Positions 1 to 7,275 of a stretch of DNA of 26,785 bases are shown one piece after another. Each line of letters opens with the position of its first letter. Position 1 is the stretch's first letter. Both the position numbers and the translations under genes were made by a program. Location of the stretch: positions 1 through 26,785 of the forward strand of contig CAYSLC010000052.1 of the NCBI GenBank assembly GCA_964431545.1, in the 5' to 3' direction. The notes under the pieces are model-generated. The model saw nothing but the letters and a program-made list of their open reading frames with translations. It ran no database searches and was not told the origin of the DNA. The DNA comes from CAYSLC01 sp964431545. GTDB taxonomy: Bacteria; Desulfobacterota; Desulfobacteria; Desulfobacterales; JAABSP01.

Positions 1-676
1 CGGCGCCGGAGCGCTTGATCTTCTGGACGATGGCGGAATAGTCCACGGCGCCGGGAGTCACCCCCTCGTAAAGGACCACCTCGCCCTTGTCCGACTCCTC
101 GATGAACTTCTTGGCGAACTCGGCCAGGCCCTTGCCGTAGTCCCCTTTGTCGTGGATCACGGCGAGCTTCTTGAGTCCCAGCTTGTCGAGGGCGAAGTCC
201 ACCTCCAGGCGGGCCTGGGCGTCGTCGGAGGCGATGGTCCGAAAGAAGTTGGGGTAGTCGCCGCTCTGGGTCAGGTCGGGGTTGGTGGCCGACGGCGAGA
301 GGGCGATGATGTCGGAGGCCTTGTAGATGCCCAGGGCCGCCTTGGTGGCCCCGCTGCAGATATGGCCGAGCACCACCGGAACCCCCTCGGAGGCCAGTTT
401 TGTGGCGGTGTTGGTGGCCACCTCGGGCTTACAGACATCGTCTTCGGTGATGATCTCCACCTGCCGGCCGAGGACGCCGCCGTCCTCGTTGACATCGGCC
501 ACCACCAGTTCGGCGGCGCGGATGGAGGGGATGCCGTAGGAGGCCAGGTCGCCGCTGTGGGCGCCGGCCACCCCGAGCTTGATGGGGTCTTTTGCCAGGC
601 CGGTCCCGGAGAACAGGGCGATGGACAGGATCAGGGCTACCGTCGGGACGATCAGCTTTCCACCAGATGGTTTCAT
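1..676 (-). CDS. Branched-chain amino acid-type ABC transporter periplasmic binding protein (3' end cut off)
   Basis: The first 225 codons read from the ATG at 676-674 down to the window edge, so the C-terminal half is missing. The protein begins with a signal peptide (charged MKPSGGK, hydrophobic core to about residue 27, likely cleavage near GLA-KDP). It continues as a type-I periplasmic binding fold of the LivJ/LivK (Peripla_BP_6) family: IKLGVAGAHSGDLASYG near the N-terminus, then ADVNEDGGVLGRQVEII, a VVLGHICSGATKAAL stretch and the ALSPSATNP ligand-pocket region. Such proteins capture branched-chain amino acids, amides or aromatic acids in the periplasm for a LivHMGF permease, which would lie beyond the left edge. 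The start is fixed by a strong AAGGAGG about 10 nt upstream. The substrate cannot be read from sequence. Confidence 0.9.
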   Translation of the reverse strand, partial: MKPSGGKLIVPTVALILSIALFSGTGLAKDPIKLGVAGAHSGDLASYGIPSIRAAELVVADVNEDGGVLGRQVEIITEDDVCKPEVATNTATKLASEGVPVVLGHICSGATKAALGIYKASDIIALSPSATNPDLTQSGDYPNFFRTIASDDAQARLEVDFALDKLGLKKLAVIHDKGDYGKGLAEFAKKFIEESDKGEVVLYEGVTPGAVDYSAIVQKIKRSGA

Positions 677-740
677 CTTCGTTTTTCCTCCTTACCTCGG
701 GTTTCGGGTTCAATCTGTTGTCGATGGTTTCGAAATGGAT

Positions 741-820
741 CGGAACCGTTCGGATCCGGCCGGACCTGATCGGAACCGTTCAGAGCCCTTCGGAACCGGT
801 CGGAACCGGTCGATTCCGTA
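741..820. repeat. Eight-unit degenerate 10-bp tandem repeat
   Basis: Eight consecutive 10-bp units follow the consensus CGGAACCGGT in exact 10-bp register. Units at 741 and 771 are identical, as are those at 791 and 801; the unit at 781 is the most diverged. The array lies between the predicted - strand promoter (834-863) and the start codon at 676, so it would be transcribed into the 5' leader of the ABC binding-protein mRNA. The rest of the gap from 677 to 1017 holds the two divergent promoters and no credible gene. Confidence 0.85.
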
Positions 821-833
821 AATAAACATCCTG

Positions 834-863
834 CTTATAATGAAAAGGGGCGGGTTGAGTCAA
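834..863 (-). promoter_or_regulatory. Sigma70-type promoter for the ABC binding-protein gene
   Basis: On the - strand TTGACT (863-858) and TATAAG (839-834) are separated by 18 bp. Transcription would start near 827 and give a leader of about 150 nt that contains the 10-bp repeat array. Confidence 0.55.
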
Positions 864-908
864 GCTAAAAGAACCCGGCCCCGTGTTTCATTCCTGTCGT
901 TTAATTCC

Positions 909-937
909 TTGCCGTCGACAATACAAAGCCCTATAAT
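909..937 (+). promoter_or_regulatory. Sigma70-type promoter for NAD kinase
   Basis: TTGCCG (909-914), a 17-bp spacer and a perfect TATAAT (932-937) lie just upstream of nadK. The predicted start of transcription is near 944. A second TATAAT at 946-951 has no matching -35. Confidence 0.65.
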
Positions 938-1017
938 GTTCGATTTATAATGCAATGCCGTTCGACGGTCGCGGAACGGCCGGAACCCGAACCCATCCGT
1001 TTGAGCTGCGAGAGGAT

Positions 1018-1884
1018 ATGATCCTTACCGAAAAAAAGATCGGGTTGTTCGTGAAGGCGGACGCCAGGGCGGCGGGCAAGGCGGACGCCCTGGAGAAATG
1101 GCTGCGATCCAAGGAGGTGGCGGTGGTGCGCCGGGAAAGCCCGCCCCCCAAGCGCGAGTTTTCCGACGACAATTCTCCGCCGGCCCCCGGGGACCTCGGG
1201 TGCATCTTCGTTCTGGGGGGGGACGGGACATTCCTCAGCGCCGCGCGCTGGGTGGGTCCCCAAAACATCCCCCTGCTGGGCATCAAGTTCGGCGAGGTGG
1301 GATTTCTGGCGGAGATCGCCGAGGAGAGCCTCTTTTCCGCCGCCGAGATGGTCTTGAACGGCGACTTCGGCACCATCCCGCGGATGCGGCTCACCGTATC
1401 GGTGATCCGGGGGGATACCGAGGTGGCCCGGGAAACCATATTGAACGACGTGGTGATCAACAAGGGGGCTTTGGCCCGGCTGGCCAGCATCGAAACCTAC
1501 ATCGACGATCATTATCTCACCACCTACCGGGCCGACGGCCTGATCATCTCCACCCCCACCGGTTCCACCGCCTACTCCCTCGCCGCCGGCGGACCCGTGG
1601 TCCATCCCTCGGTGCCCGGCATCACCATGACGCCCATCTGCCCCTTCACCCTGACCAACCGGCCCCTCATCGTGCCCGATACCGTCACCATCAAGATCCA
1701 TCTGGCCGAAAAGTCGACGGACATCGTCCTGACCTTCGACGGCCAGGCGGGGCTGGCCATCGACGAGACCGACACCATCATCATCCGCCAGGGACCCCAC
1801 CCGGTCCGGATGATCACCATGCCCGGCCACCAATACTTCGATGTCCTGAAGGCCAAGCTGCGGTGGAGCGGCGGCAGGGTCTGA
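1018..1884 (+). CDS. nadK: NAD kinase (ATP-NAD kinase)
   Basis: This 288-residue cytoplasmic enzyme phosphorylates NAD to NADP, the source of the cell's NADP(H) pool. The family signature is complete: the nucleotide-binding GGDGTFLSAARW (GGDG at 67-70), the following FGEVGFLAEI (91-100), NDVVINKG (143-150) and the catalytic/NAD-binding DGLIISTPTGSTAYSLAAGG (173-192). A C-terminal DGQAGLAIDETD strand pair completes the fold. The length is typical. The ATG at 1018 is chosen because the family normally begins a few residues before KKIGLFVK. Its purine run AGAGGA sits unusually close to it. The in-frame ATG at 955 has no Shine-Dalgarno and would add 21 residues without homology to the family. It stands alone on its strand, divergent from the ABC binding-protein gene. 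Confidence 0.95.
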   Translation: MILTEKKIGLFVKADARAAGKADALEKWLRSKEVAVVRRESPPPKREFSDDNSPPAPGDLGCIFVLGGDGTFLSAARWVGPQNIPLLGIKFGEVGFLAEIAEESLFSAAEMVLNGDFGTIPRMRLTVSVIRGDTEVARETILNDVVINKGALARLASIETYIDDHYLTTYRADGLIISTPTGSTAYSLAAGGPVVHPSVPGITMTPICPFTLTNRPLIVPDTVTIKIHLAEKSTDIVLTFDGQAGLAIDETDTIIIRQGPHPVRMITMPGHQYFDVLKAKLRWSGGRV

Positions 1885-1912
1885 GCGGCGCCGGCGGTCC
1901 GCCCGTTTTTGG

Positions 1913-1955
1913 TTTGACATCTCCATTGGTTTTGGGTAAGAGCTTAGATGTCAAA
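1913..1955. promoter_or_regulatory. Perfect 10-bp inverted repeat with embedded -35 upstream of the CHASE2 kinase
   Basis: TTTGACATCT (1913-1922) is repeated exactly in inverse orientation as AGATGTCAAA (1946-1955) with 23 bp between the arms. The left arm holds a perfect TTGACA (1914-1919). A candidate -10, TAAGAG at 1937-1942, follows with 17-bp spacing but matches the consensus only weakly. The layout fits an operator overlapping the kinase promoter. A transcribed hairpin is the alternative. Confidence 0.55.
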
Positions 1956-2077
1956 ATAATTGCTTTAATCCTTCCCCCTTATGCGGATTACAAGGGACGC
2001 TCCAGAACGAAAAAACTGAACCGAAACGCCCCCTTCGTCCATCGGACGGAGAATGATCCAAAAGGAACCGGTCTCTT

Positions 2078-4621
2078 ATGGGTTTTCTGAAAAAATATCC
2101 GGCCATCGCCTTCGGCGTCGGGATCACCCTCGTCTTCCTCCTTCTGGCCGCGGTGGACGTGGGGTTCATCCGGGCCATCGAACTCAAACTCTACGATATC
2201 CGCATGGGCCTGCGCGGCGGTGAGGAGAGTTCCGACAACGTGGTGCTGGTGGACATCGACAACGACTCCATCGAGAAGCTCGGCAGCTGGCCCTGGCCCC
2301 GGGCCCGGGTCGCCGAGAGCATCCGGAAGATCGGCGCGGCCGGCGCCAAGATCATCGGCCTCAACATCATCTACAGCGAACCGGACGAAAACGCGGCGCT
2401 CAAGGAACTCCGCTACCTTTCGGAGATGCTGACCCAGACCCTGTCGGGTTCCGGCGGCCGGGAGAAACAGGTCCTGGAGGCGATGAAGCAGGCACAGTCC
2501 CGCCTGGACAATGACCGCATCCTGGCCGGGGCCATCGAGGAGGCCGACAATGTGGTTCTGCCGGTCTTTTTCAAATCCGCCCTGGTGGATGAAGGGTCCC
2601 GCGGAAAGAACACCGCCCTGGCCGAGCAAGCGGTTGAAGACGTCCGGACCCCGGGTGGGGGGACGGCCTACAAGGCGGAGAAGATCAGCATGCCCGTCCC
2701 CGAATTCCTCCAGGCCGCCAGGGGGCTGGGCCACGTCAATATCAGCTACGATGTGGACGGAAAGGTCCGGCGTGAGCCGCTGCTCTTCAATTACGGGGGG
2801 CTTTACATCCCCTCCTTCACCCTGAAGATCGCCGCCCTATACATGGACGTGCCCAACGACGGCGTCACCGCCCGGTTGGGGGAATCGATCACCCTGGGGC
2901 TGCTCGAGATCCCCACCACCCGCAGGACCGAATTCCTGGTCAGTTTCCAGGGCGAGGCGGGGGCCTTCAAGCGGGCCTCCTTCGTGGATGTGATCAACGA
3001 CAAGATCCCGCCGGAATTCTTCAAGGACCGGATCGTCCTCATCACCCCCACCGCTTCCGGGGTCATGAACCCCGTCAGCACCCCCACGGCCCAGTCGATG
3101 TCCATCGGAGAGTTCACCGCCCACAGCATCTGGTCGATGCTCAACGGCAAGTTCGTCCGACAGCCGGGTTGGAACCGGATCGCCGTCTTTGGGCTCCTTC
3201 TGGTGATCGGCGCGCTCATCTCCCTTCTGATGCCCCGGCTCAAGGCCCTGTTCGCGGGCCTTCTCTTCGCCGGTATCCTGGCCGGCCTGGTGGGCGTGTC
3301 GTTCTACCTCTTCGTCTCCCAGGGGCTGTGGATCGAGACCGCCGCCCCCCTGCTGCTGCTCATCAACGGCTATAACGGGGTGGTCAGCCTGAGCTACCTA
3401 GTCACCGAGACCCGCAAGGAGAAGGTGGAGGAGCAGTCCGCGGAGACCAACCGGATGCTGGGGATCTCCTTCCAGAGCCAGGGCATGCTCGACATGGCTT
3501 TCGACAAGTTCCGCCGGGTGCCCATGGACAATGAGATGAAGGATCTCCTCTACAATCTCGGACTCGACTATGAACGGAAGCGCCAGCTCAACAAGGCGGC
3601 CTCGGTCTACGAATACATCGAACAGTACGACCCCAAATACAAGGACGTGGGACGGCGGAAGAAGAAGCTGGTCCAGGCCAGCGATACCATGGTCTTCGGT
3701 GACGGGTTCCTGACGGGGACCTCCTCGGGGGATGACCTGCTGGGCGGCGGGGACGACGCCCGGCCGACCCTGGGGCGGTACGAGATCCTCAAGCAGCTCG
3801 GCAAGGGGGCCATGGGGGTGGTCTACCTGGGCCAGGATCCCCGGATCAACCGGACCACGGCCATCAAGACCTTCCGGTTCACCGAGGATTTCGAGCCCGA
3901 GGAGGCCGAAAAGCTCAAGGTCAAGTTCTTCCGGGAGGCGGAGAGCGCCGGCACCCTCTCCCACCCCAACATCGTCACCATCTATGACGCCGGCGACGAG
4001 CAGGACCTGGCCTATATCGCCATGGAGTACCTGGAGGGGGAGGACCTTCAGAAATATACCAAGAAGGGCAAGCTCCTGCCCATCCGGAAGGTCATCGGCT
4101 ACATCGCCGACGTGGCGGACGGGCTCGACTACGCCCACAAAAAGGGGATCGTCCACCGGGACGTCAAGCCGGCCAACGTGATGCTCCTCAAAAGCGGGGT
4201 CATCAAGATCACCGACTTCGGCATCGCCCGGATCACCGCCACCTCCCAGACCCAGACCGGCGTGGTCAAGGGCACCCCCCACTACATGTCGCCGGAACAG
4301 ATCTCCGGAGAGAAGGTGGACGGCCGATCGGATATCTTCTCTTTGGGGGCCATGATGTTCCAGATGCTGACCGGTCAGGTCCCCTTCCGGGGGGACAGTC
4401 CGGCGGCCCTGATGCACCAGATCATGACGGTGCCCCACCCCAATGCCCGGGAGATCAACCCCAAGGTGATCAAGCCGCTGGTGACCATCCTGGACAAAGC
4501 CCTGGAGAAGGACCGGGAGAAGCGCTACCAGACCGCGGCGCAGATGTCGGCCCATCTCAGGATGCTGGGCAAAAAGCTCGACGCCCACGTCAGCCAGAAG
4601 AAGCGGCAGGCGGCCGGATGA
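2078..4621 (+). CDS. CHASE2-domain transmembrane Ser/Thr protein kinase
   Basis: The 847-residue protein is a receptor-type Hanks kinase. In order it has a TM segment at about 8-27 and an extracytoplasmic CHASE2 sensor at about 35-355 (opening with ELKLYDIRMGLRGG, NVVLVDIDNDSI and LGSWPWPRA). Three TM segments follow at about 367-387, 391-413 and 420-440, then two TPR-like helical pairs (460-525) and a C-terminal kinase domain from about 567. The kinase is intact: GKGAMGVVYLG P-loop, AIK lysine 597, HRDVKPAN catalytic loop (His693), DFG (Asp713), and GTPHYMSPEQ in the activation segment. It is predicted to sense a periplasmic signal and phosphorylate Ser/Thr in the cytoplasm. AAGGA lies 11 nt before the ATG. 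It heads a cluster with a PP2C phosphatase and an FHA protein, its likely eraser and reader. The ligand of CHASE2 is unknown. Confidence 0.93.
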   Translation: MGFLKKYPAIAFGVGITLVFLLLAAVDVGFIRAIELKLYDIRMGLRGGEESSDNVVLVDIDNDSIEKLGSWPWPRARVAESIRKIGAAGAKIIGLNIIYSEPDENAALKELRYLSEMLTQTLSGSGGREKQVLEAMKQAQSRLDNDRILAGAIEEADNVVLPVFFKSALVDEGSRGKNTALAEQAVEDVRTPGGGTAYKAEKISMPVPEFLQAARGLGHVNISYDVDGKVRREPLLFNYGGLYIPSFTLKIAALYMDVPNDGVTARLGESITLGLLEIPTTRRTEFLVSFQGEAGAFKRASFVDVINDKIPPEFFKDRIVLITPTASGVMNPVSTPTAQSMSIGEFTAHSIWSMLNGKFVRQPGWNRIAVFGLLLVIGALISLLMPRLKALFAGLLFAGILAGLVGVSFYLFVSQGLWIETAAPLLLLINGYNGVVSLSYLVTETRKEKVEEQSAETNRMLGISFQSQGMLDMAFDKFRRVPMDNEMKDLLYNLGLDYERKRQLNKAASVYEYIEQYDPKYKDVGRRKKKLVQASDTMVFGDGFLTGTSSGDDLLGGGDDARPTLGRYEILKQLGKGAMGVVYLGQDPRINRTTAIKTFRFTEDFEPEEAEKLKVKFFREAESAGTLSHPNIVTIYDAGDEQDLAYIAMEYLEGEDLQKYTKKGKLLPIRKVIGYIADVADGLDYAHKKGIVHRDVKPANVMLLKSGVIKITDFGIARITATSQTQTGVVKGTPHYMSPEQISGEKVDGRSDIFSLGAMMFQMLTGQVPFRGDSPAALMHQIMTVPHPNAREINPKVIKPLVTILDKALEKDREKRYQTAAQMSAHLRMLGKKLDAHVSQKKRQAAG

Positions 4622-4690
4622 CCCGAACCTGACGCCGGGATGGAAGCGCGGACCTAGACGGAGACGGAAGCATCGGAAAGAGGACCACGA

Positions 4691-5500
4691 ATGGCATCGA
4701 TCGAATCGGCAGGCATCACCGATGTGGGCAGAAAACGGAAGGGCAACGAGGACTCCCTGTTCATCGACGACGAACTCCAGGTCTATGTGGTGGCGGACGG
4801 CATGGGCGGACACCAGGCCGGAGAGGTGGCCAGCGGCCTGGTGGTGAAGACCATCCAGGACTACATGGGCCGGTTCAAGGAGAACGACCAGGCCGAGGAG
4901 CTGGAGGAGCATGACGAGAGCCTTTCCAAATCGGCCAACCGGCTGATCTCCAGCATCCATGTCTCCAACCGGGTGGTCCACCAGATGGCCAACAACAAGG
5001 CGGCCTACCAGGGGATGGGGTCCACGGTCTCCGCGGTCTGTTTCACCTCGGACACCTTCATCGCCGCCAACGTGGGGGACAGCCCCATCTATCTGATCCG
5101 AAACGGCACCATCAAAAATCTCGCGGTCACCCATACGGTGCTGGCCGAACAGATGGCCCTCCATCCCGAGAGCGGACGCCAGTTCGGCAGCAAGTACGAC
5201 CACATGCTCACCCGGGCCATGGGCATCGAGCGGACCGTGAGGGCGGACCTCTGCGAAGACCAGTGCTTTCCGGGGGACATTCTGGTCATCTCCTCGGATG
5301 GACTGAGCGACAAGCTCGCGCCCGAGGAGATCATGGGCGTGGCGGGTCGCCAGCGGCCCGCCAAGGCCTGCCGGACCCTGGTGGATATGGCCAACGAACG
5401 GGGCGGGGACGACAACATCACGGTGATTGTATTGAAGGTAAAATCGGTTCAGGAGAATAACGGTTGGCTCAGGCAATTGATCGCCCGGCTTTTTAAATAG
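4691..5500 (+). CDS. PP2C-family Ser/Thr protein phosphatase
   Basis: This is a 269-residue soluble phosphatase of the Stp/PrpC type, which uses two metal ions to remove phosphate from Ser/Thr. The metal-binding motifs are visible: GNEDS (Asp21), VADGMGGH (Asp36, Gly37), SSDGLSD (Asp203) and GGDDNITV (Asp240). The conserved GMGSTVSA and ANVGDSPIYLI strands are also present. The length is close to that of stand-alone bacterial PP2Cs and there is no membrane segment. A GAGG precedes the ATG by about 8 nt. It lies 69 bp after the CHASE2 kinase on the same strand and most simply reverses that kinase's phosphorylation. The FHA gene follows after 27 bp, so the genes are probably cotranscribed. Confidence 0.95.
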   Translation: MASIESAGITDVGRKRKGNEDSLFIDDELQVYVVADGMGGHQAGEVASGLVVKTIQDYMGRFKENDQAEELEEHDESLSKSANRLISSIHVSNRVVHQMANNKAAYQGMGSTVSAVCFTSDTFIAANVGDSPIYLIRNGTIKNLAVTHTVLAEQMALHPESGRQFGSKYDHMLTRAMGIERTVRADLCEDQCFPGDILVISSDGLSDKLAPEEIMGVAGRQRPAKACRTLVDMANERGGDDNITVIVLKVKSVQENNGWLRQLIARLFK

Positions 5501-5527
5501 GATACCTGAAATAGAGAGGGTTTAGGG

Positions 5528-6253
5528 ATGCCGCTTTTAACGCTGAAATTTAAAAAGGATTCGACGAAGATCAAGGAGTACCGCCTGGAGCGGGGCCAGT
5601 CCGTCACCATCGGGCGACTGGAGAGCAACGACATCGTCATCGAGAATCTCGCCGTATCCGGGCACCACGCCAAGATCGACTGGGCCGGGAACGGCTTTCT
5701 GCTCACCGATCTCAAGAGCAAGAACGGAACCTTTGTCAACGATCAGCTGGTGATCTCCCACTGGCTCAAGCACGGGGACGTGATCACCATCGGAAAGCAT
5801 ATCCTCGCCTTCACCTACGGCTCGGACGAGGCCCAGCCCGATGCCGGGGGCGACGACGCCATGAGCCAGACCATGGTCATGGACACGGGGAAGTACCGCA
5901 GCATGCTGGCCAAGAACGTCTCCAGCATGTCCTCCCAGGCCTCCCAGTCCTCGGGCGCGGAGAACGTGGGGGTCCTCTCCTTTTTGGCCGGCGGGGAGGG
6001 GGAGGTGGAACTGACCAAGAAGCTGACCAAAATCGGGAAGAACCCCTCCTCCGACATCGTGGTCAGCGGGCTCACGGTGGGGCAGACCGCGGCGACCATC
6101 AGCAAACGACCCGACGGCTACTACCTGAGCTACGTGGGCGGGATGTCCAAACCGAAGGTGAACGGCGAGGCGGTCAAAGAGTCGGTGGCGCTCAAGCAGT
6201 TCGACGTGATCGAGATCGGCTCGGCAAAGATGCAGCTGGTCAACAAGAATTGA
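5528..6253 (+). CDS. Twin FHA-domain phospho-threonine reader
   Basis: The 241-residue protein has two FHA-type segments. The first (about 18-95) carries the phosphopeptide-binding set: IGR (28-30), SGHH (Ser44 to His47), KNGTFVND (Asn66, Asn71). The second (about 160-238) keeps the IGKNPSSDIVV strand and a VNGE turn but has TVGQTAAT where the Ser-x-x-His should be. It probably does not bind phospho-threonine canonically. Between them is an Ala/Ser/Met-rich linker with SQTMVMDTG around Thr115, a plausible kinase target. FHA proteins dock phosphorylated partners; the adjacent kinase and phosphatase make this the module's reader. No signal peptide or TM segment is visible. Start: a purine-rich GAGAGGG upstream and the typical length. 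Confidence 0.92.
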   Translation: MPLLTLKFKKDSTKIKEYRLERGQSVTIGRLESNDIVIENLAVSGHHAKIDWAGNGFLLTDLKSKNGTFVNDQLVISHWLKHGDVITIGKHILAFTYGSDEAQPDAGGDDAMSQTMVMDTGKYRSMLAKNVSSMSSQASQSSGAENVGVLSFLAGGEGEVELTKKLTKIGKNPSSDIVVSGLTVGQTAATISKRPDGYYLSYVGGMSKPKVNGEAVKESVALKQFDVIEIGSAKMQLVNKN

Positions 6254-6279
6254 TCCTCACAAAACGCTGATGCGCCACC

Positions 6280-7215
6280 ATGAGAGCCTTCTGCTTGAAA
6301 TGTGGGCACACCCAAAGCGGTGCCGGCTCGGCCACGGGCATCTGTCCGAGATGCGGCGCCACCATGAGAGAGGTAATGGGCAATCCATCCTTCTTCCGTT
6401 CCAAGCCCTTTCTGATCATCGGCGGCCTCTTCGGCGCCCTGGCGATCCTGCTGGTCGTCCTCTACTTCACCAACCAGGGGGTGGCCGCCGAACTCCGGCA
6501 GATCCGACAGCCGAAGCCGAACCTGTTCTATGTCGGCATCGACGTCTCCGCCACCATCGACCCGGCGACCCTGACCGATTTCAAATATAACGTCATCTCC
6601 CGTCTGAAAAACTTCATCGGCGACCCCGCCGTCTCCTACCACATCGTCAGCTTCGGCCACCCGGGCTGCGGCATGGAGTCGGTCCGGCGGGTGGTCTCCA
6701 CCCAGTCGCCCGCGGACGAGGTGACCTTCACCTATGAGGTGGAGAACAAGGTCCGGGACGTAACCGTGCCCCAGATCAACGCCACCTCCACCAAGCCCCT
6801 CACGACCCCCCTCCACGCCCTGTTGGAGAACGTCCTTCCCGAACGGGTGGGCGGCCGGATCATCATCTTCTCCGACCTGTTGAACGAGGACAGCGACTGC
6901 CCCCGGCAGCACCCGTTTCCGACGGAGGCGGTCCGGACCTTCGGCCGGGACACCAACGGCCAGATCATCTTCCTCTACACCCCGGTCCATCCCTCCAAGC
7001 TGGAAAAACAGCGGGCCTTCATCGACCGGATGAATACCCTGGCCCAGGAGGGCGAGGTGCGCGCCTTCTTCTACCCGATACCCGAGAGAAGCGACAAGCG
7101 GAGCAGCTTTATGACGTCGCAGCTCCAGAACGCCATCCCGGCCACCACATTCGAGGTGGTATGGGAACGGGCCACCCGGGTGGTGGACACCATCGTCACC
7201 GCCGTCCGCGGATAG
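6280..7215 (+). CDS. Zinc-ribbon, single-TM protein with VWA-like domain (function unknown)
   Basis: The 311-residue protein starts with a zinc ribbon (Cys5-x2-Cys8 and Cys22-x2-Cys25), followed by one TM helix (about 43-63). The rest is an alpha/beta domain with a VWA look: FYVGIDVSATIDPAT at the MIDAS-like position, TKPLTTPLHALLENVL, then GRIIIFSDLLNEDSDC and a further QIIFLYTPVHPS strand. The first motif is DVSATI rather than DxSxS, so metal binding is uncertain. Predicted topology puts the ribbon in the cytoplasm and the VWA-like part outside. It lies 26 bp after the FHA gene and is likely in the same operon, but the Shine-Dalgarno is poor. The annotation is structural; I do not recognise a characterised family. 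Confidence 0.75.
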   Translation: MRAFCLKCGHTQSGAGSATGICPRCGATMREVMGNPSFFRSKPFLIIGGLFGALAILLVVLYFTNQGVAAELRQIRQPKPNLFYVGIDVSATIDPATLTDFKYNVISRLKNFIGDPAVSYHIVSFGHPGCGMESVRRVVSTQSPADEVTFTYEVENKVRDVTVPQINATSTKPLTTPLHALLENVLPERVGGRIIIFSDLLNEDSDCPRQHPFPTEAVRTFGRDTNGQIIFLYTPVHPSKLEKQRAFIDRMNTLAQEGEVRAFFYPIPERSDKRSSFMTSQLQNAIPATTFEVVWERATRVVDTIVTAVRG

Positions 7216-7252
7216 TCCGCCGGCGCCGTTACTCCGGTTTTCCTTTTGGAAT

Positions 7253-7273
7253 GGCCCCGAGGCGGCGGGGGCC
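7253..7273. terminator. Weak hairpin between convergent genes
   Basis: GGCCCC (7253-7258) and GGGGCC (7268-7273) form a 6-bp stem with a 9-nt loop between the converging VWA-like and MBL genes. There is no T-tract on either side, so termination is only suggested by position. Confidence 0.3.
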
Positions 7274-7275
7274 GG

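Noticed and set aside
955..1017. Longer NAD kinase start at ATG 955
   Set aside because: There is no Shine-Dalgarno site, it lies about 11 nt from the predicted transcription start, and the extra residues do not resemble the family N-terminus. It is not fully excluded because the Shine-Dalgarno at 1018 is very close.
3398..5476. A 692-codon - strand open frame opposite the kinase and phosphatase genes
   Set aside because: It crosses two well-supported genes, has low-complexity composition (His/Asp/Val/Leu rich) and no recognisable domain. It is a shadow.
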